DNA from: an uncultured Candidatus Saccharibacteria bacterium
GTDB lineage: Bacteria; Patescibacteria; Saccharimonadia; Saccharimonadales; UBA4665
DNA: 64,000 nt
Assembly: GCA_946482285.1 (NCBI GenBank)
Contig: CAMLQK010000001.1
Location: 744,001 to 808,000, forward strand
Direction: 5' to 3'
In this document: positions 54,048 to 62,239 of the stretch, in pieces
How the letters are laid out: each line of letters opens with the position of its first letter
How positions within the stretch are numbered: position 1 is the first letter of the stretch
Notes under the pieces: model-generated
Seen by the model: only the letters and a program-made list of their open reading frames with translations
What the model was told of the DNA's origin: nothing
Database searches by the model: none
Program-made: the position numbers and the translations under genes

Positions 54048-54965
54048 ATGGAAAAAGGGCTCGTTGCCAATGAAACTGCTCAGGATTTACCTGAGCAGTT
54101 TTCAATTGTAGGGAGTGGTGCTCAGTATGCAGTGGCCATGCTGACCGGGCCCGAAATCGCCCATCAAGAAATTGTTACTAAGCCTCATGATCCAGCACCC
54201 CGTGTTATAAAAATTCCACTGTCAACAAATCAGGTGGCTCTTGCAGTAGATAGACTGGATATTCCCGAAGATCAACACGCCGCGAAGGTAGAGATGTTGG
54301 TCCGGTCTCGGGTGGCACTTGGCCTCCGTGCTCTTGATCTAGCTGCTCAAGATCCTTTCGTATACTTGTCGTTTGGGAGACCTCATGGAGTATTGACCGA
54401 TTATCGGCAACCAGACATCAATAGACAATACGAGCTATATGTGATGGAGCAGGCCAGAGCCATACGAGTTCATACTGAAATGCCCTTGTATTCCCAAGAC
54501 TATGCCCCCTCTATTGACCGGTATATTTCAAGCGAACCATGCAGCAGAGAGGGCCGTGTCCTTAGGTGCCTTATTGATCGGTATGCGCTACTTCAAACAC
54601 GTTTAATAAAACACGGCTTTCTTGATGACATTTTTAAGCTAAGTAATTACGGCTGGCGCAACAACGAACTGAGAGTAAATGACTTCAGTGAACTTCAGCT
54701 AAAGCCGCATCACACAGCAGAGGCTATACGCCAAAGAAAGTGGGAGGACGTAGTCAGTAATAAGGATTACACGCAAATGCATCCTACACAACAGGACTAT
54801 TTTAACGATACATTGCAGAGAACTTTGCCGCCACGGATAATAGATACTTGGGGTACTGAGTTGCCTAATATCCTACAAAGCAGCTCGGTACTCTTTGCTC
54901 AGGATATTGTTGAACGCCGATACATTGAACGTATCATGAAATCTTTTGGGGATTTTCAAGGGTAA
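54048..54965 (+). CDS. Hypothetical protein, possibly kinase-like fold
   Basis: A 305-residue soluble protein in the place where adk and map usually lie. IVGSGAQYAVAML followed by VIKIPLS is reminiscent of a glycine-rich loop and the ATP-binding Lys of the protein-kinase-like fold, and LIKHGFLDDIFKLSNYGW with RVNDFSEL recalls a degraded catalytic loop and DFG region. This is weak inference; the catalytic Asp pattern is not clear, so it could be a pseudokinase or unrelated. Confidence 0.65.
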   Translation: MEKGLVANETAQDLPEQFSIVGSGAQYAVAMLTGPEIAHQEIVTKPHDPAPRVIKIPLSTNQVALAVDRLDIPEDQHAAKVEMLVRSRVALGLRALDLAAQDPFVYLSFGRPHGVLTDYRQPDINRQYELYVMEQARAIRVHTEMPLYSQDYAPSIDRYISSEPCSREGRVLRCLIDRYALLQTRLIKHGFLDDIFKLSNYGWRNNELRVNDFSELQLKPHHTAEAIRQRKWEDVVSNKDYTQMHPTQQDYFNDTLQRTLPPRIIDTWGTELPNILQSSSVLFAQDIVERRYIERIMKSFGDFQG

Positions 54966-54970
54966 TAGTG

Positions 54971-54999
54971 TTGTAATCTAATACCAAACCTGATATAAT
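54971..54999 (+). promoter_or_regulatory. Promoter of infA
   Basis: TTGTAA (54971-54976), 17-bp spacer, TGA-TATAAT (54994-54999). The expected leader is only about 10 nt and has no Shine-Dalgarno site. Confidence 0.75.
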
Positions 55000-55016
55000 C
55001 TAATCTAGTTATATTT

Positions 55017-55235
55017 ATGGCCAATAAAGAAGTAATCGAGTTGACGGGAACAATTATTGAGACCTTACCGGGTACTCAGTTTCGTGTTGAGCTTGAAAAT
55101 GGCCATCAAATCATAGCTCATGTTGCTGGTAAAATGCGGAAGCACTACATTCGCATCGTACCCGGCGACAGCGTGACGGTTGAGTTGACCCCTTATGATC
55201 TCACTAAGGGCAGAATCACCTATCGCAAATCGTAA
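55017..55235 (+). CDS. infA: Translation initiation factor IF-1
   Basis: A 72-residue OB-fold protein of exactly normal length: [45 protein letters not shown]. It starts a unit with rpmJ, rpsM, rpsK, rpsD, rpoA and rplQ. Confidence 0.98.
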   Translation: MANKEVIELTGTIIETLPGTQFRVELENGHQIIAHVAGKMRKHYIRIVPGDSVTVELTPYDLTKGRITYRKS

Positions 55236-55285
55236 CAATATTTTAAGCAGTGTGTCATACACCTGAGAGAAGGAGCATGATCCGC

Positions 55286-55432
55286 ATGAAAGTGCGTGCA
55301 AGTGTCAAAAAGATCAGTCCTGGTGACATTATCGTTCGGCGCAAAAACCGAAGCGGTACTGGCCCGGGTCGAGTCCGTGTTATTAACAAGCTGAAAAAGC
55401 GTAACAACCAACGTCAAGGAGCAGCAAGGTAA
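55286..55432 (+). CDS. rpmJ: Ribosomal protein bL36 without zinc ligands
   Basis: A 48-residue protein. [10 protein letters not shown] at the start and [17 protein letters not shown] at the end identify it as L36, but the usual C-x2-C, C and H zinc ligands are absent and replaced by [18 protein letters not shown]. It is about ten residues longer than the usual 37-38. The ATG 55286 is chosen from homology; AAGGAG lies 10 nt upstream. Confidence 0.88.
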   Translation: MKVRASVKKISPGDIIVRRKNRSGTGPGRVRVINKLKKRNNQRQGAAR

Positions 55433-55818
55433 TGGCACGTATTTCTGGAGTTACGATTCCGAGCGACAAGCAAGTGCAGATTGCACTGACCTACGTTTAC
55501 GGAATTGGTCCTAAGACAGCTGGCGACATTCTAGTTGCCGCCAAGGTCGAACCTACCGTTCGCGTAAAAGACCTTACCGATGCAGAAATTTCTCGCATCC
55601 AAGACTACATTAACGAAAACTACACCGTAGAAGGTGAGTTGCAGCGTGTTGTTGCAGGCAACATTAAGCGCCTGAAAGACATCAACGCATATCGTGGTCT
55701 GCGTCACAAGATGAATTTGCCATCTCGTGGTCAACGTACTAAAACCAATGCCCGCACACGCCGTGGTCGCAAGTCGACTGTAGGTGGTACGGCCAAGAAA
55801 GTCCCATCAAAGACATAG
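55432..55818 (+). CDS. rpsM: Ribosomal protein uS13
   Basis: A 128-residue protein: [51 protein letters not shown]. Complete. Confidence 0.98.
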   Translation: MARISGVTIPSDKQVQIALTYVYGIGPKTAGDILVAAKVEPTVRVKDLTDAEISRIQDYINENYTVEGELQRVVAGNIKRLKDINAYRGLRHKMNLPSRGQRTKTNARTRRGRKSTVGGTAKKVPSKT

Positions 55819-55832
55819 GATAGGTTAAGGAT

Positions 55833-56225
55833 ATGGCAGATACTACACAGACCAAGAAGAAAAAGACTAAGCGAACCGTTACTCACGGCCAGGTACATAT
55901 TTTAGCTACCTTCAACAACACCATCATCACTTTCACTGATGACAAGGGTGGTGCGTTGACTCAGGCAAGCGCCGGCGGCTGTGGCTTCCGCGGTTCTAAG
56001 AAGGGTACTGCATATGCAGCCCAAGTTGCTTCAGAAAAAGCTGGTTTGGCTGCAAAGCAGTTGCACGGTTTTTCTAAAGCAGATGTCTACGTTAAGGGTG
56101 TTGGCCTTGGCCGCGACGCAGCCGTTCGCGCCCTCTCTGGCCTCGACATCCAAGTAGAAAGTATTAAAGACGTTACTGGCGTACCACATGGTGGTGTTCG
56201 TCCTAAGAAGGCACGTCGCATCTAA
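55833..56225 (+). CDS. rpsK: Ribosomal protein uS11
   Basis: A 130-residue protein: GQVHILATFNNTIITFTD, VYVKGVGLGRDAAVRAL, TGVPHGGVRPKKARR. Complete. Confidence 0.98.
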   Translation: MADTTQTKKKKTKRTVTHGQVHILATFNNTIITFTDDKGGALTQASAGGCGFRGSKKGTAYAAQVASEKAGLAAKQLHGFSKADVYVKGVGLGRDAAVRALSGLDIQVESIKDVTGVPHGGVRPKKARRI

Positions 56226-56246
56226 GGCGCAAGAGGATAGAAAGAT

Positions 56247-56864
56247 ATGGCACGTGATACCCAATCAATCGTAAAAATGTCCCGCCGCGAAGGCTACGCC
56301 CTGCACCCTAAGGCGCACAAAGCCCTCGTAAAGCGAACTACAGCACCTGGACAAGCTGCAAACAGCCGCATGCGCAACAAGCCAAGCCAATACAGCTTGC
56401 AGTTGCGCGAAAAGCAAAAAGTAAAGCGCCTATACGGGCTGCTTGAAAAGCAATTTAGTAACCTAATGAAGGAAGCCTCACGCAAACAAGGCCAGTCGGG
56501 CGAAGTATTGCTCCAGTTTCTGGAACAACGCCTCGACAACGCCGTATACCGTGCTGGTTTCGCACCAAGCCGCCGCGCTGCCCGCCAGCTCGTTAGCCAC
56601 GGTCACTTCATGATGAACGGCCGCCGTGTTGATGTTCCATCAATCCGCGTTAAAATTGGCGACGAATTTACTGTACGCGACCACAGTAAGCAGACTGAAT
56701 ACTTCAAAAAGCTTGATGACGTCAGCCCAGCACCATCAACTTCACCAGCATGGCTGAAGGCTAACCGCAAGAGTCTCACTTTTACCATTACCGGCATCCC
56801 AGCTCGCGATGACGCTGAACCAGAAATCAAAGAGCAATTAATTGTGGAATACTACTCACGCTAA
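56247..56864 (+). CDS. rpsD: Ribosomal protein uS4, zinc-free form
   Basis: A 205-residue protein with the S4 RNA-binding domain (RLDNAVYRAGFAPSRRAARQLVSHGHFMMNGR). The N-terminal region has no Cys, so it is the zinc-free form. Confidence 0.97.
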   Translation: MARDTQSIVKMSRREGYALHPKAHKALVKRTTAPGQAANSRMRNKPSQYSLQLREKQKVKRLYGLLEKQFSNLMKEASRKQGQSGEVLLQFLEQRLDNAVYRAGFAPSRRAARQLVSHGHFMMNGRRVDVPSIRVKIGDEFTVRDHSKQTEYFKKLDDVSPAPSTSPAWLKANRKSLTFTITGIPARDDAEPEIKEQLIVEYYSR

Positions 56865-56880
56865 GGGAGGAAAGAGCGAG

Positions 56881-57831
56881 ATGTCAAAAATGATTCACAC
56901 CCCAGGCATCGTCACCGTAGACGACCACAGTGCAGCTAGCAGTACATTTGTTGTAGAGCCATTGCACAGCGGTTACGGCATGACACTGGGTAACAGCCTT
57001 CGCCGAGTTCTGCTTTCAAGCATTGCCGGCGCTGCTGTAACCAGCTTCAAAATTGAAGGTGCTACGCATGAATTTACTACCGTCCCTGGCGTTAAAGAAG
57101 ATGTCGTTGACATTATGATGAACCTGAAGGGTATTCGTTTCCGTGTATACGGTGACGACACCCAGAGCCTTCGCATTGTTAAGAAGGGCAAGGGCGTTGT
57201 AACTGCCAAAGATATCCAACTGAACGCTGATGTCGAAGTGGTCAACCCAGACCACGTTATCGCAACTGTTGACGATGACAAAGCCGAGTTCATTATGGAC
57301 TTGGTGGTTGAGACTGGCCGTGGTTACCGCACTATCGACGAAGTCGCTGCTAAAAAGCAAAGCGACCATGTTGCAGTCGATGCAATTTTCAGCCCGGTAC
57401 TTCGCGTACGTTACAAGGTTGAGAACACCCGTGTCGGCCAGATGACAGACCTCGACAAGTTACTTATCACAGTCGAAACCGACGGTACTATTACCCCTCG
57501 TGATGCTTTCGAAGAAGCTTCTGCGATTTTGGTAAACCAGTACACTGCACTTGCAGGCAAGACAAGCGTTGAATCAGGTGAACAACTTGTTTCAAGCTCA
57601 CCAACTGCTGGCCACATCGGCCACGAAGGTGGTGACGAGCCTGCTGCACTGAACACTTCAATCGAAGATTTGAATCTCAGTGCACGCACAACCAACGCGC
57701 TCATCAATAACGACATCCACACGATAAAGGACCTGTTTAGTTTGAGCGACGCTGAGCTCCGTGACCTTAAGGGTTTTGGTAGCAAAGCATTAGATGAAGT
57801 TAAAGAAAAGCTAGCGGAGATGGAGCTCTAA
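56881..57831 (+). CDS. rpoA: RNA polymerase subunit alpha
   Basis: A 316-residue protein. The start at ATG 56881 has GGGAGGAAAGAG upstream. The N-terminal dimerisation domain has GYGMTLGNSLRRVLLSS, and the C-terminal DNA-binding domain has RTTNALINNDIHTIKDLF and LKGFGSKALDEVKEKL. Complete. Confidence 0.97.
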   Translation: MSKMIHTPGIVTVDDHSAASSTFVVEPLHSGYGMTLGNSLRRVLLSSIAGAAVTSFKIEGATHEFTTVPGVKEDVVDIMMNLKGIRFRVYGDDTQSLRIVKKGKGVVTAKDIQLNADVEVVNPDHVIATVDDDKAEFIMDLVVETGRGYRTIDEVAAKKQSDHVAVDAIFSPVLRVRYKVENTRVGQMTDLDKLLITVETDGTITPRDAFEEASAILVNQYTALAGKTSVESGEQLVSSSPTAGHIGHEGGDEPAALNTSIEDLNLSARTTNALINNDIHTIKDLFSLSDAELRDLKGFGSKALDEVKEKLAEMEL

Positions 57832-57832
57832 G

Positions 57833-58285
57833 ATGCATCGTCACGGATACAAAGGCCGAAAACTGCACCGCGAGCGCGACCAACGTGAAGCGCTTATCAA
57901 GGGATTGGCAGATTCACTCGTAAAATACGAGTCAATTGAAACAACCCTCCCTAAGGCCAAAGAAGTGGTGCCTTATGTTGAAAAATTAATTACCAAGGCC
58001 AAGAAAGGCGACTTACACAACCGCCGCCAGGTTATCAGCAGCTTGCAGACTATTGAAAGCGCACACAAGCTGGTAGACGAAATTGCGCCTAAGCTCAAGG
58101 GCCGTGTAAGCGGACACTTGCGCATTACTCGCACTCGTTTGCGACGCGGCGATAACGCACAGCTTGCGCGAGTCAGCTTTGTTGATGACCTTACAAGTGC
58201 CCCTGTCGCCAAGCCTAAAGCCGAAGAAAAGCCAAAAGCTGCTACCAAAAAGCCGGCAGCCAAGGCCGACAAGGAGGCTAAATAA
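57833..58285 (+). CDS. rplQ: Ribosomal protein bL17
   Basis: A 150-residue protein: MHRHGYKGRKLHRERDQRE, KAKEVVPYVEKLITKAKKG, with a Lys/Ala-rich tail of about 30 residues. Confidence 0.97.
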   Translation: MHRHGYKGRKLHRERDQREALIKGLADSLVKYESIETTLPKAKEVVPYVEKLITKAKKGDLHNRRQVISSLQTIESAHKLVDEIAPKLKGRVSGHLRITRTRLRRGDNAQLARVSFVDDLTSAPVAKPKAEEKPKAATKKPAAKADKEAK

Positions 58286-58725
58286 TGAAGACTTTTAGTG
58301 CAAAGCCAACCGATGTCACGCGCAAGTGGTACATCGTAGACGCCTCACAGGCTCCTATGGGCCGCGTTGCTACCCAAGTTGCCACTTTGCTGACTGGCAA
58401 GGGCAAGCCTACATTCACTAAGCACATCGACACTGGTGACTACGTTATCGTGATCAACGCCAAAGACATCCAAGTTACCGGCGACAAGATGATCAAGAAA
58501 ATGTACTACCGCCACAGTCATTTTCCAGGTGGCCTTAAAGAAGCCAGCCTGAAAGACAAAATGGAATCAGACCCAACGTTTGCGCTTCACCACGCAATCC
58601 GCGGCATGCTTCCGGTCAACAAGCTTCGTGATGGCCGCTTGGACCGCCTCAAGATCTACGCAGATGCTGAGCACAAGCACGAGGCCCAGAAGCCCGAAGT
58701 TATTTCTGTAAAGGAAGGTAAGTAA
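58285..58725 (+). CDS. rplM: Ribosomal protein uL13
   Basis: A 146-residue protein: WYIVDASQAPMGRVATQVA, GDYVIVINAKDIQVTGDK, YRHSHFPGGLKE. It joins the end of the alpha operon. Confidence 0.97.
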   Translation: MKTFSAKPTDVTRKWYIVDASQAPMGRVATQVATLLTGKGKPTFTKHIDTGDYVIVINAKDIQVTGDKMIKKMYYRHSHFPGGLKEASLKDKMESDPTFALHHAIRGMLPVNKLRDGRLDRLKIYADAEHKHEAQKPEVISVKEGK

Positions 58726-58726
58726 A

Positions 58727-59125
58727 ATGGCAGCCAACCAATACTTCTACGCATTGGGCCGCCGTAAGAGTGCTACTGCCCGTGTTCGTCTGCAAGGCGG
58801 CAAAGGTGTTATCACTGTTAATGGCAAGCCTGCTGAAGAATACTTCGCTGACAGCAAGTTCCTTTTGAACGAGCTGAGCCAACCATTTGTTGCTTTGCAG
58901 CAAGAGAACAAGTACGACATTTCCGTACGTGTTACTGGTGGTGGTCACGCTGGTCAAGTTGATGCAATCCGCCTCGGCATCGCCAAAGCGCTTGCAGCAA
59001 TGAACGAAGATCTTAAGGCAACCCTTAAGCGTGCTGACCTGCTTAGCCGCGACCCACGTGAGCGCGAACGCAAGAAGTTCGGCCTCAAGGGCGCCCGCAA
59101 GCAACGCCAGTTTACCAAGCGTTAA
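58727..59125 (+). CDS. rpsI: Ribosomal protein uS9
   Basis: A 132-residue protein: YALGRRKSATARVRLQGGKG, GHAGQVDAIRLGIAKAL, RRDPRERERKKFGLKGARK-type end (SRDPRERERKKFGLKGARK) reaching the tRNA P-site tail KRQFTKR-like QRQFTKR. Confidence 0.97.
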   Translation: MAANQYFYALGRRKSATARVRLQGGKGVITVNGKPAEEYFADSKFLLNELSQPFVALQQENKYDISVRVTGGGHAGQVDAIRLGIAKALAAMNEDLKATLKRADLLSRDPRERERKKFGLKGARKQRQFTKR

Positions 59126-59140
59126 TCTGCTTAACCAAGA

Positions 59141-59172
59141 AAAACATCCACTCGGAAACGGGTGGATGTTTT
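59141..59172 (+). terminator. Terminator after rpsI
   Basis: AAACATCCAC (59142-59151) pairs with GTGGATGTTT (59162-59171), with a short inner extension and TTTT. Confidence 0.8.
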
Positions 59173-59248
59173 ATTATAGGACGACTAAAGATGCGATTAT
59201 CCTAACATCGCTATGCACAATAAGCTACGACCGTAGTATTATGGATAG

Positions 59249-59872
59249 ATGCAAAGACTAGAAACACATTCTTCAATTGCGCTTGAAACCATGTCGTACG
59301 ATTTAGACGACGGTGCCCGCCTGCAACTCGCAGAAAAGCTGAGTTATTTTATGGTTGGCGTACAGAGCTTTTATGAACACGACCTTGGTCTGGAATACAT
59401 AGATAGCGATCCGCGGCCAGGCACCAGCGCCGAACTACCACTTCGACTTGGTTACTTGGAAAAGGCCCAGGAACGAGGCCGGACATATCACCTAGCTCAG
59501 CGTTTGCATCATGGTAAACCCTCACAATCTGTCGATTCCATACGAGGGCTACTCATAACAAATGATCTAGGAGAACTGGTAGGCGGCAACAAGGGCGTTG
59601 AAATCTTTGAATTCGATGTCGCACAATCTGATCGAGGCACTGGTCTCGGCAAGGCGCTACTTCGATATGCCTTCGCGGATGTACATCCGTCAACGACGCT
59701 CGCGCTAAATGTCGCAGAAACAAATTATGTGGCACTGGGAATATACACTAAATACGGATTTGAAATAGCCGGCGAGCCAGAGCATCACGGAATCTTTGAC
59801 GTTGCGCATGTTCCAATGGCAACAAAAGCAGGAATACTGCAGCGCAATCTTGGCCTTAGCTACCAGGAATGA
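59249..59872 (+). CDS. GNAT-family acetyltransferase
   Basis: A 207-residue protein. The acetyl-CoA-binding motif A is FEFDVAQSDRGTGLGKALLRYA (read in part as QSDRGTGLGKALL), and the later VALGIYTKYGFEIAGEP is the GNAT motif B region. Substrate unknown. The ATG lies 6 nt after TATTAT (59237-59242), without a Shine-Dalgarno site. Confidence 0.85.
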   Translation: MQRLETHSSIALETMSYDLDDGARLQLAEKLSYFMVGVQSFYEHDLGLEYIDSDPRPGTSAELPLRLGYLEKAQERGRTYHLAQRLHHGKPSQSVDSIRGLLITNDLGELVGGNKGVEIFEFDVAQSDRGTGLGKALLRYAFADVHPSTTLALNVAETNYVALGIYTKYGFEIAGEPEHHGIFDVAHVPMATKAGILQRNLGLSYQE

Positions 59873-59878
59873 TACAAT
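59850..59878 (+). promoter_or_regulatory. Promoter of the trpS operon leader
   Basis: TTGGCC (59850-59855), 17-bp spacer, TGA-TACAAT (59873-59878). It overlaps the end of the GNAT gene. Confidence 0.75.
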
Positions 59879-59886
59879 CAACAGTA

Positions 59887-59964
59887 ATGAACATACTTGC
59901 AAACACACAAGCCTACTGGTTTACCGGCACTCCTCGTGACGGTTTGTTCCGTATGTTTGCATAA
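59887..59964 (+). CDS. Putative trpS leader peptide (25 aa, one Trp codon)
   Basis: The ORF starts 8 nt after the -10 box and has no Shine-Dalgarno site. It begins MNILANTQAYWFTG and ends with TAA at 59962-59964. Its Trp codon (59917-59919) lies 3 nt before the first arm of hairpin 1:2. Position, promoter and downstream attenuator fit control of trpS by charged tRNA-Trp. Translation is unproven. Confidence 0.6.
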   Translation: MNILANTQAYWFTGTPRDGLFRMFA

Positions 59965-60012
59965 ATATACAATCAAAAATACAGAAGAGACCGCCACACG
60001 CGGTCTTTTTTT
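59923..60012 (+). promoter_or_regulatory. trpS: Transcription attenuator of the trpS operon
   Basis: Hairpin 1:2 is ACCG-g-CAC (59923-59930) with GTG-a-CGGT (59936-59943). Segment 2 can instead pair CGTG and CGGT with ACCG and CACG in 59990-60000 (2:3). The terminator 3:4 is AGACCGC (59988-59994) with GCGGTCT (60000-60006), loop CACAC, then a seven-T run. A ribosome paused at the Trp codon would cover segment 1, favour 2:3 and prevent termination. Confidence 0.7.
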
Positions 60013-60037
60013 ACGTCTAATAATTCAAGGAGAAAAT

Positions 60038-60292
60038 ATGTTCGGAGAAACATTCACCATCAACCCAGAAGAAATCGAAAGTGCAGGCATCCGCGGCCGC
60101 ATTCAGCGGATTGCAGCAGATACGCTACGGGCAGCAAGAGTACACTTTGGTGAAGACGACCGCCAGCCCTTTGATATCCTCGCAGCAATGCCAGACATTG
60201 AAGGCACGGATGACGCCAAGGTCCGCATGATAGCCGCTATAGCGGGCTTTGAAGACTCTGTTGCCGAAATGCTAATACAGCCTGATCACTAA
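60038..60292 (+). CDS. Small hypothetical protein, first gene of the trpS operon
   Basis: An 84-residue acidic, helical protein. The start at ATG 60038 follows AAGGAG by about 5 nt. It lies between the attenuator and trpS. No family recognised. Confidence 0.65.
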   Translation: MFGETFTINPEEIESAGIRGRIQRIAADTLRAARVHFGEDDRQPFDILAAMPDIEGTDDAKVRMIAAIAGFEDSVAEMLIQPDH

Positions 60293-60300
60293 AGATAAGG

Positions 60301-60306
60301 TATAAT
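60301..60306 (+). promoter_or_regulatory. Internal -10 box before trpS
   Basis: TATAAT, 10 nt before the chosen trpS ATG. It would allow trpS expression independent of the upstream attenuator. Confidence 0.45.
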
Positions 60307-60316
60307 GAGAGGTAAT

Positions 60317-61366
60317 ATGAGCAAACCTATTATTTTGACTGGCATCCGTGCCAATAATGACCTTCACATTGGCAATTATTTTGGTGCACTACTGCCAATG
60401 GTCGACATGGCAACAGCAAAATCGAGCGAGTACCAGATCAATCTATTCGTGCCCGACCTGCATAGCTTTACGACACCCATCAACCACCGAACCTTACATG
60501 ACCAAATCATGCACAATATCAAAATTTTTGTTGCCGCTGGTTTGCCGCTGGATAATCCCGACATCCACATTTACCGTCAAAGCTACATTCCTGCCCACTC
60601 AGAATTAACCTGGATACTAGACTGTTTTACCGGCTTCGGTGAAATGAGCCGTATGACTCAGTTCAAGGATAAATCCGCAGGGTTAGGCGATGATCGTATT
60701 AGTGTGGGATTATTTAACTACCCGGTGTTAATGGCGGCAGACATTTTACTGTACGGCGCATCGTACGTGCCAGTGGGTGATGACCAGACCCAGCATCTGG
60801 AGTTCACACGCGACATCGCAGAACGAATGAACAACAAATTCCATGATGTATTTCCGGACGGCCTTTTTACAGTGCCACTTCCTGTCCCAAAGCAGCATGC
60901 GTTCTTTGGCAAGGACCAAGGCCTGCGTATTAAAGACCTTGTAGATCCGACCAAAAAAATGAGCAAGAGCGACGAGACAGGTAAGGGTGTTGTATTTTTG
61001 GGCGACGACCCAGCTGTTGCTGCCAAAAAAATCATGGGCGCTACAACCGATTCTATCGGCAGTATTCATTATGACAAAGTTAACCAGCCAGGCGTATCCA
61101 ACTTACTTGAGATGCTGGCGCTGTTAACACATCAACCCATCCAAGAGGTTGCGCAGGAGTGGGAGGGCAACGGACGGTACGGCGATCTGAAGAAAGCTGT
61201 CGCATCTCATATGCAGGATTTCTTGGTGGAATTCCAGCAAAACTTGGCAAATGTTACGGACGAGAGCGTTCTGGGCAAGCTCCAAGTATCCGAAAAAACC
61301 ATGCAAGAGCAGGCTAAAGCTACGCTGTTGCGGACTCAACAGGCAATTGGCTTGAGGGCGCTATAA
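60317..61366 (+). CDS. trpS: Tryptophanyl-tRNA synthetase
   Basis: A 349-residue class I synthetase: ILTGIRANNDLHIGNYFGAL (the HIGH-type motif HIGN), VGDDQTQHLEFTRDIAERMN, and KKMSKS. The start ATG 60317 is preferred; the ATG at 60305 lies inside the TATAAT box. Its stop overlaps the next start (TAATG). Confidence 0.96.
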   Translation: MSKPIILTGIRANNDLHIGNYFGALLPMVDMATAKSSEYQINLFVPDLHSFTTPINHRTLHDQIMHNIKIFVAAGLPLDNPDIHIYRQSYIPAHSELTWILDCFTGFGEMSRMTQFKDKSAGLGDDRISVGLFNYPVLMAADILLYGASYVPVGDDQTQHLEFTRDIAERMNNKFHDVFPDGLFTVPLPVPKQHAFFGKDQGLRIKDLVDPTKKMSKSDETGKGVVFLGDDPAVAAKKIMGATTDSIGSIHYDKVNQPGVSNLLEMLALLTHQPIQEVAQEWEGNGRYGDLKKAVASHMQDFLVEFQQNLANVTDESVLGKLQVSEKTMQEQAKATLLRTQQAIGLRAL

Positions 61367-62232
61367 TGCAGCAGTTTATTGTTGATGAGCTGTCCGCCAA
61401 AGAGCGCCTTGACGTCTTCGTGACTAAAAACATGCCCCGTCTGAGCCGTGCATTTGTCCAGAAGTTAGCTGACAATGCCAAAATTACCGTGGCAGGCAAA
61501 ACACAAAAAGCAGGATACAAGATGCGCGAAGGGGATCTGGTGGCTATTGATTACGACATAGCTGAGTTAGACGCAATACCTAGCATAGACCTGCCCATTT
61601 TATACGAAGATGATGATTGTATTGTAATCAACAAGCCTGCTGGCGTGCTAACACATGCCCAAGGGGCACTCAGTAATGAGGCAACGGTAGCAACCTTTAT
61701 CCGTGACCACTTGCAGGACTTGGAAGGTACTCGCGGTGGCATTGTGCATCGCCTTGACCGCGCGACAAGCGGCATAATCATATGCGCTAAGAACCAAGCT
61801 GCACTCAGTTTCCTTCAGAAGCAGTTTTCACAGCGCAAAGCCAAAAAAACATATATGGCCATAGTGGAAGGGCACTTAAAAGTTAAGGAAGCTGTTATTG
61901 ACATGCCTATTGAGCGCAATCCAAAAGCACCAGCAACGTTTAGGGTTGGCGCCAACGGCAAGCCTTCAACAACTAAATATGAAGTAGTGCAGGAGGGTGC
62001 CGAGTACAGCTTAGTCGAAATGAAGCCGACCACAGGTCGAACCCACCAGCTCCGCGTGCACATGGCCCAACAAGGCCATCCAATTGTGGGCGATCCCTTG
62101 TACGGTAAAGGAGCATTCGGCGACCGTCTATATTTGCATGCTCTCAGCCTGGAAATTACCTCGCCAAACAGAGAGCGCCAAACATTTACCGCCCCACTAC
62201 CAGATGAATTTGCCAAAATCCTAAAAGGCTAG
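61366..62232 (+). CDS. RluA-family RNA pseudouridine synthase
   Basis: A 288-residue protein. An N-terminal S4 domain (RLSRAFVQKLADNAKITVAGK) is followed by the catalytic domain with GGIVHRLDRATSG, where Asp of HRLD is the catalytic residue, and TGRTHQLRVHMAQQGHPIVGDPLYG. Target probably 23S rRNA as for RluD, but not certain. Confidence 0.93.
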   Translation: MQQFIVDELSAKERLDVFVTKNMPRLSRAFVQKLADNAKITVAGKTQKAGYKMREGDLVAIDYDIAELDAIPSIDLPILYEDDDCIVINKPAGVLTHAQGALSNEATVATFIRDHLQDLEGTRGGIVHRLDRATSGIIICAKNQAALSFLQKQFSQRKAKKTYMAIVEGHLKVKEAVIDMPIERNPKAPATFRVGANGKPSTTKYEVVQEGAEYSLVEMKPTTGRTHQLRVHMAQQGHPIVGDPLYGKGAFGDRLYLHALSLEITSPNRERQTFTAPLPDEFAKILKG

Positions 62233-62239
62233 TATTGCA

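Noticed and set aside
60305..60316. trpS start at ATG 60305
   Set aside because: The ATG is part of the TATAAT sequence; ATG 60317 fits the family N-terminus.
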